64,000 bases of DNA from Mesostigma viride (lineage: Eukaryota; Streptophyta; Mesostigmatophyceae; Mesostigmatales; Mesostigmataceae). The notes beneath the pieces were generated by a model that saw only the letters and a list, made by a program, of their open reading frames with translations, ran no database searches and was not told where the DNA came from. The stretch is taken from NCBI GenBank assembly GCA_009746045.1, contig RPFO01000392.1, positions 2,234,745 through 2,298,744 of the forward strand, written 5' to 3'. Made by a program: the position numbers and the translations under genes. Positions 1-21,590 of the stretch are shown here, in pieces. Position 1 is the stretch's first letter, and each line of letters starts with the position of its first letter.

Positions 1-683
1 TGCAACCGCTGACGGACCAGACAACCAACGAGCAATCTTACAATCGGGCCGGACACCTTGAGCACGGCTGGGCCATATCAACAAGGCGGGACACCTGCAG
101 TATTCATATTAACTCTAAACACGAGGATGAGTGACGCACCATTGCAGCCACTGTGGCCCAGTCTCGGTCCCTTGGGCCTTTTCTTCCCGTCAAAGCACCT
201 AGAAAACCCTGGTTAGGTCAGCAGGGGAAATGCAATGCCACAGTGGAGAGGGAGAAGCGAAGAAGGCTTTCAGCAGCTAATGATGTGCAAGCAGGACCAT
301 CTTTCCCAGCTTGCTGTCTTCCTGTCTCCCTCCCAAAAGCATGCTTTAATTGTTGGCCCGCAGCAAATGTTTATCCAACAAATGGTCGGGTTCACATGCA
401 CAGTTGGAAAGACGGAGGAGAGTATGCTTGCGTGGACGAGCGGGGTGGACGGTATGCGTTGGTGAATTTACGCGTTCAAGGCTTCACTGAGCATCAGTGA
501 CTTTTGCTCGCCAACATGCCTCCAGGATATGAAACATCCCCCACCCACTCGCAAGCATGCCTAGGCAAAACGAGATTCGTGGGCAGCCCAACAAGGCTAT
601 TGAAACTATCCGCAATGACATGTGTAATCACCCACCAAAACAAGAGCAACACTCACCAGAGCAACTGTCCACCCCAGCCGTAC

Positions 684-10054
<9,371 letters not shown>

Positions 10055-11006
10055 TCCCTTGGCAGTGCGGATTACGTAAGCGTAATGCGCTGTAGCAGTG
10101 CCTAATTAATTTCGATCAGATGTCGCAGGCTCAAACTGCAAGAGAGCCGGACAGGGAGCAAACAAGAGAGCCATGCACATACGTCACGATACTGATGCTC
10201 ATCGACCCTGGAAGGCGTCAAAAGGCGCTTTTCAGCCGATCTTAGCATCCATGCTCTTTCTTGTGATTTACTCTACGGGCCCATGTGAACAATGCTGAGG
10301 CATTCGCCTGTTGCGTTTTTTTAACAGCCATGCGCACACGCAGTCCCGCAGCAAGAGGGGTATTTTTTGCCATTTCGCTGAACTCCATGCTGAGTTGCTG
10401 ACTGTAATAGGACTTGAACGGCTTTTCGTGGTGAGGTTCCCGTTCACTGCCATCCCAAGACAAAGATGACAGCATAACTTTTACTCCTGCCGATCCTTAC
10501 AGTACAAGTAAATCCCTCGGAAAATCCATGGAAAACCCATGGAAAATCTGCTAACCAAATAAAGCCCCGCAAAGGCATCCTACTTTCGTTGCCGGCGTGG
10601 GAATCAACAACAACAACAACAACTTGACGTTGCGCCGGGATCCTCTACACCGTAGATTGATCCTGCTATAATTGAATCTACACCTTCGGATCAGGAGACC
10701 TCCACAGTCGCGCAAGGTCGAGTTCGATTCCCGCGACGCAACCCTGGACTGCGCTACCCTGGACTGAAAAATATCGTGGGACGTGGAGATCTCTGGCAGC
10801 AACACGCCCGGGGAGCGTATGTAGGCGGCCAAATTAGGGCGACTCAACGCTGCGCGCTGCACGATGCTGCCGTTAATTTGGCGCGACAGCTCACTGAGCT
10901 CAGCCAGCGTCTATAGCGCGCGTAAATCTATAGCGCCAAAAGGCAGAGGGGGTAGCCTTGGTACGTTCAAAGTTTAGCTGGGCAGGATTGCCTTAAAGGT
11001 TGCCTA
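10055..11006. promoter_or_regulatory. Divergent intergenic region between HPPK-DHPS and the 11-kb gene
   Basis: About 950 bp separate the two start codons and should hold both promoters and 5' UTRs. I see a short (CAA)n run near 10606-10622 and a Pol III B-box-like motif AGTTCGATTCC near 10709, but no convincing tRNA fold and no confident core-promoter element. The regulatory role is inferred only from gene orientation. Confidence 0.4.
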
Positions 11007-14000
11007 ATGGAAGCCATCGCCGGCGCGTTGTGTGTATCTGGTCGTCCCACTTGCGAACTGTGGCGTACAGCTCCTTTGAATTCCGCTCAGAATCGGATTG
11101 CCCGTATTCGTCCTGCACTGCGTAGCTTCGTGTCTGCACCGTGTGGAAAGGAGTTGACTCGTCTGCATGCTAAATGTGTCCCTCAGCGCAAGCACACAGG
11201 CGGCGTAAGAGCTGATGGGGAAGCAAAGTACGTCACATTGCTTTTGCTCGGGCCTGATATGAAGTCAAATGCTGGAATCCCGCGAAATTCTGCTATGCGC
11301 GATTTCTTTCGATGGCGACTTGCACATCTCGCGGGCAATCGATCCGCTGTCGCCTTCGTACTTGAGAAACTTACCCACCATCAGTTCAATACTGTCCATC
11401 GCTTTGGCTGAATTCCAGGCAATTCAACAATATTAACGACCTGCGGAGTCGAAAAGTCAGCGACATCGACGACTGGGGACCCTCCCTTTATGTGAGTTGA
11501 TTGGTTTAGAAAGTCTTCTTCGGTAGATGTCCAGCCTATCCCAGTACTGCAAATTTGGAATTGCTAGTCAACTCCCTCGTAATTGCCTGACGTCATGGAG
11601 TCAGTGGACTCCAACTTCGTTCCTTATTCAACGCAAACAAGTGCGCTCGTCTCCCTTGTTTCCCTGGCTGCCACCTGTGCCCATCCCATCAGCTGACCGC
11701 GGAGGAGTGCATCGCCAAGCAGCTGGACGCGCTGCGGCAGAACAACCACCCGTATATCGACCACGGGATCGAGGTCATGTATCGTGTAGGTGATGTGTGG
11801 GGTCACATACCCTCACGGTGGATTGCGTTTCCATCGCTCAATAAGGTCATCGGAGTGTTGGGCACGAGCGCCTGCTTGTCGCGCCCAGCTCTTGCAACTA
11901 GGCATTGTGTTACTTTGTAAGTCCATGTTCAGATTGCCCACCATGGCATGGCACGCCTTGCCATGGGACCCGAGACAGCCGTGGCTCAGGAGGGGACCGA
12001 TGGGTTGCGGCGATGGGCAGGAATATGGTGTACAGGAGAAAATTTTATTGTCCTCTGTGAATGGCTGCGACTGCTCGCATCCATCACGGTGCCACTGAAG
12101 GCAGTGAAGTGACGCACCTCTTCACTCTTGTGGTGCCGCCGACACTCAGGGTGAACGCTTTCGACTCTTCTGCCGCCCGCGACACATCTTCCACGTCCTT
12201 TAGTGCCCCAAGGCCCAAGAGTGTGTTTTGAGTTCATGAGAGCACCTGGCACTTGCTAGGTTTACGAGCACCAGGTATGGGTGGTTTGAGAACCATGTCT
12301 GTGGTGTTGGCCAGGAGCGCCCCGCATGTGCTGGCATGTGTGCGACACCCTGGCTGGTACATGTGGGTTCAAGCAGAGCGAATGCAAGCCTGCATGTGGG
12401 TAACTGACAATACAGGAAGGGTCAGGGACACAGCTCCAGATGGCACCATGAATTTAGACGAATCGGTTCGATGGATGCATATCTTTTCTGGAAGATGTGG
12501 AGCTTCTCAGTAGCCTTTGCCAGAACCATCCATCGGCCATGGACCTGGATCCCTGCATGCTTTGATGTCCCTGTGGCCCCCTGATGACGGTGCTCCCCTC
12601 TCATCCCCGCCCCCTGCCTCCCCTTGTTTGGCGCAGTGGGCTGACTTTGACCCCTTCCAGCGATCGCGGTACTTTGGCCGCTCGTTTGACCTGGGCCAGG
12701 TACGGCCCAGCATTACATGTTACCTGTTATGTGGGTGGTGCCGGCCACCATTGTGCAACACCCTGGTGGCACGCACTTGACAGTCCGCTTGCTTGGCAGA
12801 TGCAATATGGTGGCCACCGTGTATAGGCACTGCACGTTGGCATGGCGGGCGTAGAGCACCCAGGGACCCCACCCACCCTGCCTGTGTCCTGCTTCCGCTC
12901 AGCATATAGAAGAAAGCTTGTTTGTGAGGGACAGAATGGTGCACTGCGCAGCTGTTATGGTCGTAAGTGCAGGATGGGCATGGCCATGTGGCGGATGGTG
13001 GCCCTAGTGTGCTTTTGCAGTCGCCAGCTGTCACCAGTGGTGGGAAGCTGGCTGTTGCAATTGCGAGCGTGTCCGGTGGTTCTACCCGTCATAAAAAGGT
13101 TGCAATGCCATGGCCTGCCCGGGATGCCTGTTTATCAAAAAAATGTGAGACAACTTGTGTGTGCTGTCATCATGGGGCCTGCAGCAGGTTCTGACACGAG
13201 TGTGTGCCGTTCCTGCCAGTACGCAGGGCAATGCCTTGTTCAAGTGGTTGGCTTCTGGTTATTCTGGCTGCCCATAGCCCATGGCCCATGTGCCCCTGCC
13301 CGCGCGTGTTGGCGAGATGGAACCCATGTGTCCTCGTGTCCTGTGTTGTGCTGTGATGCACGCGATGCCTCCCTCGCATACAGTGATGCGAACACTGTGT
13401 TTTTATCTCTGATCCTGGCCTCTGCGTGCGTGCGTGTGCCCACACCGTCCCCAGTTTGAGCGTTTCCGACGCATCATGCACCACGACGCCTACCGCTGCC
13501 TGCTGGGGCTTACCGACTATCGCGTACTCAGCTCGCTCCAGGTGGATGAGGTGCGGCACGCGCATGACCTAGTGCCAATCCGTGGTCCATGACCGAGTGC
13601 CACTCCATTCTGTAGGATGCCCAATGGGGCATGCAGGTACTCTGCTCGCTAGTTGATGACTTGGGGAGTGAGCATGAGCTAGGACGATGGTTTAGGGCCC
13701 ATGGTGAGCTAGGACGATGGTTTAGGGCCCATGGTGAGCTAGGACGATGGTTTAGGGCCCATGGTGAGCTAGGACGATGGTTTAGGGCCCATGGTGAGCT
13801 AGGACGATGGTTTAGGGCCCATGGTGAGCTAGGACGATGGATAAGGGCCCATGGTGAGCTAGGACGATGGTTTAGGACGAGAGGGTTTGTGGGGTGGTTG
13901 GTGCCAGAGCAGCAAGGGCAGTCGTGGCAGCCTCTGCGCAGAGCACATCCAACATGGACACGTGAGTTCTGCTGGCATGTGCGCGTCTAGTGTGGGGTGT

Positions 14001-14787
14001 GTGCGGGTGCCTCTGCTGACCCTGCCACCAACCCCTGGTCGCACGGATGCAAGCCCCTCACGATGGACGCTGCCACCAACCCTTGTCGCGCGGATGCAAG
14101 CCACTACGCAGTTGGGGTTCCAAGTTGGCCCACTGCGTTGCATTGTGTGCATCACCCAGAGCTGACCTGTGGGTCCTGTCCCCGGGTCCTTTTGGGGCAA
14201 ATGCCACTATCATGCGTGAGGGGCAAGCATGTTCCTTCGCGCATGGTGGGGCAGGCGGGTACGTCCGATGATGGTTCTTGGATGAACAACAGGCGTGTGC
14301 GTAGGATAGGTCTTGGATGAACAACAGGCGTGGGCGTAGGGTAGGTCTTGGATGAACAACAGGCGTGTGCGTAGGATAGGTCTTGGATGAACAACAGGCG
14401 TGTGCGTAGGATAGGTCTTGGATGAACAACAGGCGTGGGCGTAGGATACGTTCTTGGATGAACAACAGGCGTGTGCGTAGGATAGGTCTTGGATGAACAA
14501 CAGGCGTGTGCGTAGGGTAGGTTCTTGGATGAACAACAGGCGTGTGCATAGGATAGGTCTTGGATGAACAACAGGCGTGTGCGTAGGATACGTTCTTGGA
14601 TGAACAACAGGCGTGTGCGTAGGATAGGTGTCTCGTGTCAGCGGGGATATTATTTTCTCGGAATCGCGCCGGCATGAAAGGCGTGAGGCAAAAGTCCGGG
14701 CAGATTTATGTTAAGCTTCTCGCTGCGCCGTTCTGTTGTTTGTCACAGCAACATACATATGCATGCATTGCATGCCCCCCCTTCCTT

Positions 14788-14824
<37 letters not shown>

Positions 14825-15241
14825 TGCACATGCAATCTGACGGTGCAGATGACATTCCGTCAACGCGTGTGGGTGAAAGGGTGGCGCCATAACGAGGAGG
14901 ATGAGTTCTCCTTCACCATGCGACAGGTGAGAGGGGGGGGGGCTTCACATGTACATCTGTTGGACTGCCTGCTGACGGCCGCTGCTCCGCTCAGACGGTA
15001 CCCCAAGGTGTGGCTGCCTGGGCATGTCCTTCGCCTGTGGCAGAGGCTTTGCTTCACTGCACTTGCAGACGGCTTGTGTTGGTTCTGCTGACATCTTTTC
15101 TGTACGCTCTGCTGCCAATGGTGGTGCTTCTCTCCTTGGCAACATTCCCAGAGACTGGGAGGCCACAAGGACGGCTACTGGTTCACCACTGAGCTTGTGA
15201 ATGATGCCAAGGATCTCACCGATGCCAACATCGTCTACTAG
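11007..15241 (+). CDS. Conserved DUF4864-like protein, probably organelle-targeted
   Basis: Six exons join in phase: 11007-11204, 11693-11785, 12637-12699, 13455-13550, 14849-14926, 15152-15241, giving 205 residues ending in IVY. The first 60-65 residues are rich in Arg, Ser and Ala with few acidic residues, like a transit peptide. The mature part has EECIAKQLDALRQNN, DHGIEVMYRW, DPFQRSRYFGRSFDLGQ, FERFRRIMHH, RVWVKGW, then GGHKDGYWFT. This series resembles a small plant/algal family that I associate with DUF4864 (NTF2-like fold); the assignment is from memory of the pattern and the biochemical role is unknown. A TGTAA motif at 15738, the usual green-algal poly(A) signal, may end the transcript. 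The first exon is the least certain; its donor GTAAGA is strong and keeps frame. Confidence 0.7.
13675..13876. repeat. 30-bp tandem repeat, about 7 copies
   Basis: A 30-bp unit containing GAGCTAGGACGATGG and TTTAGGGCCCATGGT is repeated about seven times in the fourth intron of the 11-kb gene. Confidence 0.95.
14264..14633. repeat. About 34-36-bp tandem repeat, about 10 copies
   Basis: Units carrying TTGGATGAACAACAGGCGTG and GTAGGATAGGTC are repeated about ten times in the fourth intron of the 11-kb gene, with small length variation. Confidence 0.95.
14790..14822. repeat. (AC)n microsatellite
   Basis: An uninterrupted AC dinucleotide run, about 16 units, lies just before exon 5 of the 11-kb gene. 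Confidence 0.97.
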
Positions 15242-16140
15242 TGGCCCGGAGCATTGTCTACTATGATCGCGATCTAGCCGCTTAATCAGTGCGACCAGTG
15301 TTTTACTGTTGCGGTTCGAAACATTGGTGGCCGTCCTGGCCCACATGCAGCGTCCCGGTTGACTGTGCTGTCTATGTATTGGTGGGTGGTCTAGTACCCA
15401 ACCAAGATTTAAGCGATGATGATAGCAAAAATTTTGTGGAGGCAGGGTGTTGTTTAACTAAGCTTGTCCGCATAGGTGGGTTGGCGGTTTGGAAGCAGAG
15501 AGGGAGCAGCCTGCTTTATTTATTGGGTATGCATGCAAGGTCATGAGGATTCTGCTGTGTGCCTTTGTACAGGGACAGTGGTTTACTGGGTGGAGATATC
15601 TGTGTTATCGCATATGCTACACATATGCGCACCTGGTGCTTTTACTCTCACTACAGTATGTACTGTATGGGCCATTAATCCAGATTGGTAGCTTCAGTGG
15701 CAGCCGTGGCAAATGCTTTCAAGGTGTATATAATTGTTGTAAATAGTTGGCTGTATGTGTGTATCAATACATGCTTTTTCACATTTTAATGAAGGCATTG
15801 CAAAGCATCACTGAGACAAACCCAAACTAAAGAATGATCTGGAGTGGGGACTATAGTCGGAGGCCCGGTGACTGCGGAGAGCTGTACTCTCATAACGCAG
15901 TGCTCATATGTAAGATGCTGGTGGCCGGCTGCAGGCCGGCACCGGTACGTACGTTACAGCTTGGGTTGGGTGTATAAAGGGGTTATTCTGATCAAAGGGG
16001 TCATATCAATTAATAAATTCATTCATTAATTCATTAATTAATACAGGCGCTGTACTTTGGACTGTTCTGGGAAAGCTAATATATTCAAGTCACAACTACA
16101 ACGTACGCTCAATTACTGTGCATCTGCAATTGGAGATCTA
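15242..16140. other. Intergenic, no gene seen
   Basis: This holds the presumed 3' UTR of the 11-kb gene (TGTAA at 15738-15742), then AT-rich sequence with several TTAATTAA-like stretches near 16005-16045. I see no coding exon. Confidence 0.6.
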
Positions 16141-16423
16141 TATTCTGATCAGACACTCCGCAAAGGTGAAAACCTTTGCGTTCAGTGCCAGGCCGCGGAA
16201 AACGCGGAAAACGCGATCTGCAAATGAATCCAACCGGAATCGAACTGGGGACCTCTCGCACCAATTTTGCTGACTATAGGACGGACATAGTCAGCAAAAT
16301 TGGTGCGAGAGGTCCCCAGTTCGATTCCGGTCGGATTCATTTGCAGATCGCGTTTTCCGCGTTTTCCGCGGCCCGGCACTGAACGCAAAGGTTTTCACCT
16401 TTGCGGAGTGTCTGATCAGAATA
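16141..16423. repeat. 283-bp near-perfect inverted repeat (foldback) with B-box-like motifs
   Basis: Two 137-bp arms (16141-16277 and 16287-16423) are reverse complements with only a few mismatches around a 9-bp loop AGGACGGAC. GGACGGAC recurs directly after the right arm. Each arm contains AGTTCGATTCC, close to a Pol III B box, next to an A-box-like TAGTCAGC. It could be a foldback MITE or an inverted pair of tRNA-derived SINE-like units. No full tRNA cloverleaf forms. Confidence 0.88.
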
Positions 16424-17053
16424 GGACGGACGTCTCCGGTTACCATGGCATCGCCAACTTACACCTACAGTCATCCGCAGAAGTTCTCCTGTCCGGGGAG
16501 TGATGCAAGCCTTTCGGATTTGGTACTAGATAAATCACTCGAGATCTATATGTTTTTGTTCTTATAGTCAGTTGCATTGTTTTCCCCGTCTTTGTAATTC
16601 TTATCGTGTCGATTTCATCACGACTCTTGTCGAACTCTTGCATCGTTTGTTTGTCAACGACTATGATCGAGACATTATGCTCCGTAAACGACACTTGCTC
16701 TAGGTGCACCAAGGGCACCTGCACTACCGTGATGTCTCGGAGCTCACTAGCCTAAGGCCCGTCATGGGGGGAAGATCATCATGGCTATACAAGAGCTAGG
16801 GCATGGCTTCTCAGCAGAGAGCGATCGACTCTCTGCATAGGCAGAGCGTGGCTAAATGCTTAATGCAACATCCATGGGGGTCCCATTATATAGGCAGGGC
16901 TTGGCTAAATTTTGAAGGCTTAATTAATGGGGGCCATATTATGGGCGCGCATGCGCGTAGGCCACATGCTAGGCTAAGCCTGACTAATCTACACTAGTAA
17001 CTGTTAGATATTCCCTGGACTGAGGTACGTTGCTGGGGTGGCAGGAGGTGCCT

Positions 17054-19770
17054 GCTAGGGCTTGTGGTCAACGTGGATGACCGCCCCCCTCCAGTATACC
17101 GGTTTTCCCCCTGCGCTCTGCCGGAGCTGAAGGTAGGTCGGCCATAGCTCCCGTCGCCGCTGTTGCTGGGCCAGGGTCAGGTCGTCGTCCAGCGTGAAGC
17201 GAGACCCCGAGAGCTTCTTGCGGCATTTAAGGGGACGTGGCGCGCCGAATATTTTCCGCGCCAAAAAATTCGCGGTACCGTCCGTACGGTGTATAATGTG
17301 TGCCCGGACCGCTCAACCCTCGCGGAAGTGGCCATGGCGGCATGCCTTTATGCAATATTAATCGATATGGCACGTAAACAGCTAGAAAAAATGCTTGAAT
17401 TTCGCAGAAGATTAGTTGATGACCTCATTGCGTGGCGGAAAGTTTACGGTTTGCAATATCGCTAATTTCTCGAACGGCTACGGGCGCGGGGGTCCAGGAT
17501 ATATAATTTCTCTTGCGGATCATGAAATTTAATGCAGGTTTACGGCAGCTATTGTGAGGCAACGTAGGCTCTAAAGAGCGATTATGAAGCTAACTTAATG
17601 GTGTTGTCGAGTTTGTGCCGAAGCTTCCCGGTTTCTTTTACATTTCCGGCATTCAAGGTAAGAACCTACGCAGGCCTGCGCATGTCGCCTTCGACGTATT
17701 CACGGAAGGCGCACCTTCCTTGTTCGCCTGATCAATGGATGATGTCTTTTATTGTTCGAGCTTGCGTGCCAGTTTATGCATGAAACATTTCCACGCAGGC
17801 AGGTGCATTAACGTCGGCCTTTCGCCTTTTTTTCGGGCAGTTTCCCTGCAGGAAGCGCTCCATTTCTTTCGGTTGCATCGTCAGATTCCTAGCTATTTCG
17901 TACAATTTCGTGTAGTTTGTGGCTGGCATGCTAAATGCGCCGAGGTCAAGTTGTTGGTAATGTGTTGACATTTGTTTTCCATAATCCTTTGGACGTGACC
18001 TTGCTCAGACGCTTTGTTATGTGCCGGATCTGACACGCCTGTTTTAGAACGACATCCGGCATGTGCCTAGAGGCTAACAAGCTGGCATCAGCTTCTTAGC
18101 AAATTGCCCTATTGGAAAGGAAGGTGAGAGTGGTTCTTTTGCTGGCCATACTGCATGAGTGGCATTGCATTAGATAGGTGTTTCCATTGCTTTCCTTGAG
18201 CTATAACCATTAAGACTTCCCTGCTATGTGTGCAGCAAGGCAAGCTGGATAGGATGTGAATGCTTGGCATACAACATGTATGATTTGCTGCCAAGTTTGC
18301 AGGCTGCAGTTGCCTCTATTGCTTGGGCAGTCTTTCTAAGGTTTTTACACGTATACTTGCTGAGTTCTTGGCATAAATTTACATGGTAACCTTGGGCTGA
18401 GCTTAGTGTATGCTCTCTTGGTGCGTGTATGCCTAGCGATGGTGTTGCTATGCGCACGCTGGCAAGGCTGGCCATGCTGAGGGCAGGGGAGGGCAGATGA
18501 GGTGCCTAGCCTTTTCTTATGTTGTGTGATCGAGTTGGGCATGTTTTTTGGCTTCTTGGATGGAAAACATGATGCCTAGGTGGCCTTATACACAGAAAAA
18601 CCTCATTTAGCGTATGTTCAGGTTTTAGCACGCCAAACGCAATAACTTGAGCTAGACTTGTCGGAATTACCTGGGACTTGGACCACTGCTGTCCCCCTGT
18701 TAGCCGGATTTTCGCTACATTTTGTTGCCTAATCTGAAGTGTTTATGACATGTTTATTCCCAATGTCCGGTAAAAAAAGGGTACTTTTGCGGGGAAATTA
18801 ATAACTGTTCAAGGTTTTGTCATTTTCATGATGTAAATAGCTCAGCAAGCTACAAACTCAGGGAACTATAGACGCTACATTTTTTTTTGCCAACAAATGA
18901 GTGCATGGGCTGGGGCATACATAGCCCTAATTAGCGTCTTTTTCTATTTATAGCGATATATTGGCGTATATGTGGGGGTAGTACCCCCAACAAGTGCATG
19001 GACAACTCACTAGAGATGTTATTTAGTGCCCCCAATCATAATTTAGCATGGTGCAACTGAAATTCAAGTGATATTAGCATGGGTCAAGTTTTAAGGTTTT
19101 TGGGGTGCCACCTCCCCTTAAGGAACGACAGCTTGTCCGCCATGTACTTAAAGGTGAGGAGTGCGGGTGCCGGGCCAGCCTTACCCCGTGCGCGGGGGAG
19201 GCGGACAGCCGACATCCGCAGCTCACCAGTGAGTTGCATGGGGGCAAAAATGTCGCGCTTAAATGCCATGAGAAGCGTCTCCGAGGTCTCATCTACCGGC
19301 TGGTCGCAGTGGCTTGACGATGACATTGTGGCTGCGCTTGTCGAGCTCGGCCTCATCACGAAAGTCGAGTGCTTGTTGCTTGAGCTGTGCCGCGATGGTG
19401 GAGGTGGTGGAGGTGCATGTGGTGCGGGGTTGAGCAAGTCCGCGCCCAGGTCTGCATGGGTGGAAGGAGCATCGCTTGCCGGGCCAGCAGATGCCGGCTG
19501 GGCAGCGATGTCCTTCACCGCCTGGGCGGTGAGGCCTGCGGTGTCGTGCAGACACTAAAGGGCGAGGGCGGTGGCGTGGAGGCGCTTATCGATGTCGAGG
19601 ATCGAGCCGGGCCTTGATGTCGGCAGTGGAGGCGGAAATGGCAGTGGAGGTGGAGGCGACGGTGGTGAAAAGGTGAGGGAGCTCAGTAGCCAGCGTGCCT
19701 CCCATCAATTGCTGCCACATCGGCAGCAAGGGGGGTTACGTGCTGCTGGAAGGCTTCATGAGGATGAAAC
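17054..19770 (-). pseudogene. L1-type ORF1 protein relic, interrupted by a TTAA element
   Basis: Minus-strand pieces about 19770-19118 and 17230-17054 form one retroelement ORF1 relic. It has the coiled-coil segment (TSTTSTIAAQLKQQAL), the RRM-like core (RLPRARGKAGPAP, LLTFK), then TLDDDLTLAQQQRRRELWP and KPVYWRG. The reading frame carries stops and shifts. Its 3' UTR continues left to about 16.7 kb and matches the 3' UTR at 46.74-46.81 kb. It keeps the uninterrupted version of the site filled by an insertion at 44.17 kb. Confidence 0.82.
17231..19117. mobile_element. 1.9-kb DNA element with TTAA target duplication
   Basis: TTAA at 17227-17230 and 19118-19121 flanks an 1887-bp insert that starts GGGGACGTGGCGCGCC and ends GGGGTGCCACCTCCCC. 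The ends are inverted repeats matching at about 13 of 16 positions. Removing it reconnects the surrounding ORF1 relic. TTAA duplication is typical of piggyBac and Kolobok elements. No intact transposase is visible; an open stretch near 17325-17465 (MARKQLEKMLEFRRRLVDD) may be a remnant. Confidence 0.75.
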
Positions 19771-20915
19771 GGAGTGTGTCACGTCCGTGATCATTTACGT
19801 CCGTGCACTCAAGAAGTTACGCGGTTGCCGTAATCGGAATCGTTACCGACGTTTGGTTGGTTCCGATTCAGTAGGCCGCAGGCTTTGTTCCTTGGGCCGG
19901 TGTGGAGCGCCGCGCCGGAAAGGCCTGAATTTCTAGAGTGACAGTCTTAGGTGACCTGACTTAGGTTCAGGCGCAAGACTTTGGGGCGCAAAGCCTTGGT
20001 GGCTTGCGCAATATTCCGGTGCGTGACATTTGGCAGTTATGAATCTTTTGTATTGTCCAGACGGAATGATGTTCAGTCCATCTGACAAAGCTAGATACGC
20101 AGATCGTAGTGTGCGGTGTGCTGGCTCGCACGTGGTTGTCGAACAGACTTGCTCTGCATTTTGCTGGCAGTCTAACTGCACGTCAGGCGGCTTGCTGGCA
20201 AATGCGACAGCGCATGGATGCCGGGATTTTTGGAGGTATTTAGGAGCAGCGCAGCGGCCATGGTGGTCGTTGTTCGCTCGTTTCTCTCCCTCACAACTAG
20301 TTTGTTGTCTTCATGGGGTTAAACTTCTCGAACAGCCCGGAGCAGCCCCCGTGAGTGGTTGCATGTCGTTGCCATGACGATGGTTGATAAGATTGACAAT
20401 GGTTTGATCCGGTTGGGATGTTGTTGGCATTGTGGACGAGAAACGTTCTGCTGACCCGGGAACAGTCCCGGGAAAGGGCCGGTTCGTCGTTGGCCAGTGT
20501 GCCAGTAACTGGGACATGAGCGCAGAGTCACACAGTTGATATAGATTATGACGTAAGTAAACACTGTTGCGCCACAGTGGCGTCATGGTCGGTCTGTGGT
20601 GATTTCGATGGGTCTCAAGGATATGTAGTTACTCTTACAGTTGCGGCAGCACAACTCGGCATTCATTGTAATTTGTCAAATGTTATGGAATGAATGGTTT
20701 GGGCATTGCTTTCATCATAAAGCATTATTGCAATCTTCATAATATAAATATCGGCGGGCTGGCTGCGCTGCCTGTCATGAAGGTGGTGGTGCCGTCAAGG
20801 ACCACACCTATCATTTCCACATTATTTAAACGAGCGAACAACCCTTGGCGGGTTCAGTTCGGACAGCCTGAGCCGGAGATATACCCAAGCTGCTTGCAGA
20901 ATCAAGCACTTGGAA

Positions 20916-21035
20916 GAGGATTAAGCTTATCCTTTAAAAAGCTATGAAGAGGATTAGGCTTATCCTTGAAAAAGCCATGAAGAGGATTATGCTTATCCTT
21001 GAAAAAGCACTGAAGAGGTTATTGCTTAGCCTATT
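20916..21035. repeat. About 33-bp tandem repeat, 3-4 copies
   Basis: Units of the form GAAGAGGATTAGGCTTATCC followed by TTGAAAAAGCCAT recur three to four times. Each contains an inverted AGGATNA/TTATCCT pair that could form a small hairpin. Confidence 0.85.
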
Positions 21036-21194
21036 TGAAAAGCATGTGTGGTCCTGTCGTGGGAATTTTTTTTTCCCTATGTGATCCTCTTTTTGACTTT
21101 TTGGCTCTTCATTTTTTCGAGCTAAAAAGTGGGGGGGAATATAGTGGATCACACACAAGAGTACTCTATTGCTATGGATATGCCTTCCAAGTGA

Positions 21195-21590
21195 TAGGCT
21201 AGGATATAATGGCACGCAAACGCGACAAGTGTGGGTGCGGAGATGGATGGAGCCCAGATGTCGCCATCAGAGCGCATGAGAAGGGAGTTGAGAATGGTGT
21301 GCTGGAGTTGGGGGCGGGCGCACCCGAACAGAGCGCCGGGGTTATTAAACCATTTGCCATCCGGGGTGATGAGGCGGTTTGATGCTGTCGAGATGGATGC
21401 ACAGGTCGTAAAGCGAGGCGCCGGTCCCCGAAGAAGAGGCGCAATGCATGGCAGCTGCCGGGGACATGTTGGTCCATTCGTGATCGTCGACTTTGAAGGG
21501 TTCCGGCCGGAAGTACTGGTTCTGTCCAGCGCGGTGCTGGGCGGCTGCGTACTGGGATCAGGCGATGCCGATGGCGAGGCCGCGCAGTCC
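21195..21590 (-). pseudogene. Unidentified coding relic with a frameshift
   Basis: The minus strand has two adjoining protein-like stretches in different frames: first YFRPEPFKVDDHEWTNMS, then RLITPDGKWFNNPGALFG and LMRSDGDIWAP. The composition (DGDIW, PDGKW) suggests an eroded element or host gene fragment. I cannot name the family. Confidence 0.4.

Noticed and set aside
1..150. Possible last DHPS exon near VSRLVDMAQP on the minus strand
   Set aside because: It has splice-like borders but no match to the expected DHPS C-terminal pattern.
10640..10760. Possible tRNA gene (AGTTCGATTCC with GTTGCG/CGCAAC ends)
   Set aside because: The T-stem has two mismatches and no acceptable D or anticodon arm can be drawn; only the B-box-like motif stands.
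16280..16340. Possible tRNA in the foldback arm
   Set aside because: T-arm stem pairs poorly and the A-box to B-box distance is too short for a tRNA; kept only as B-box-like motif.
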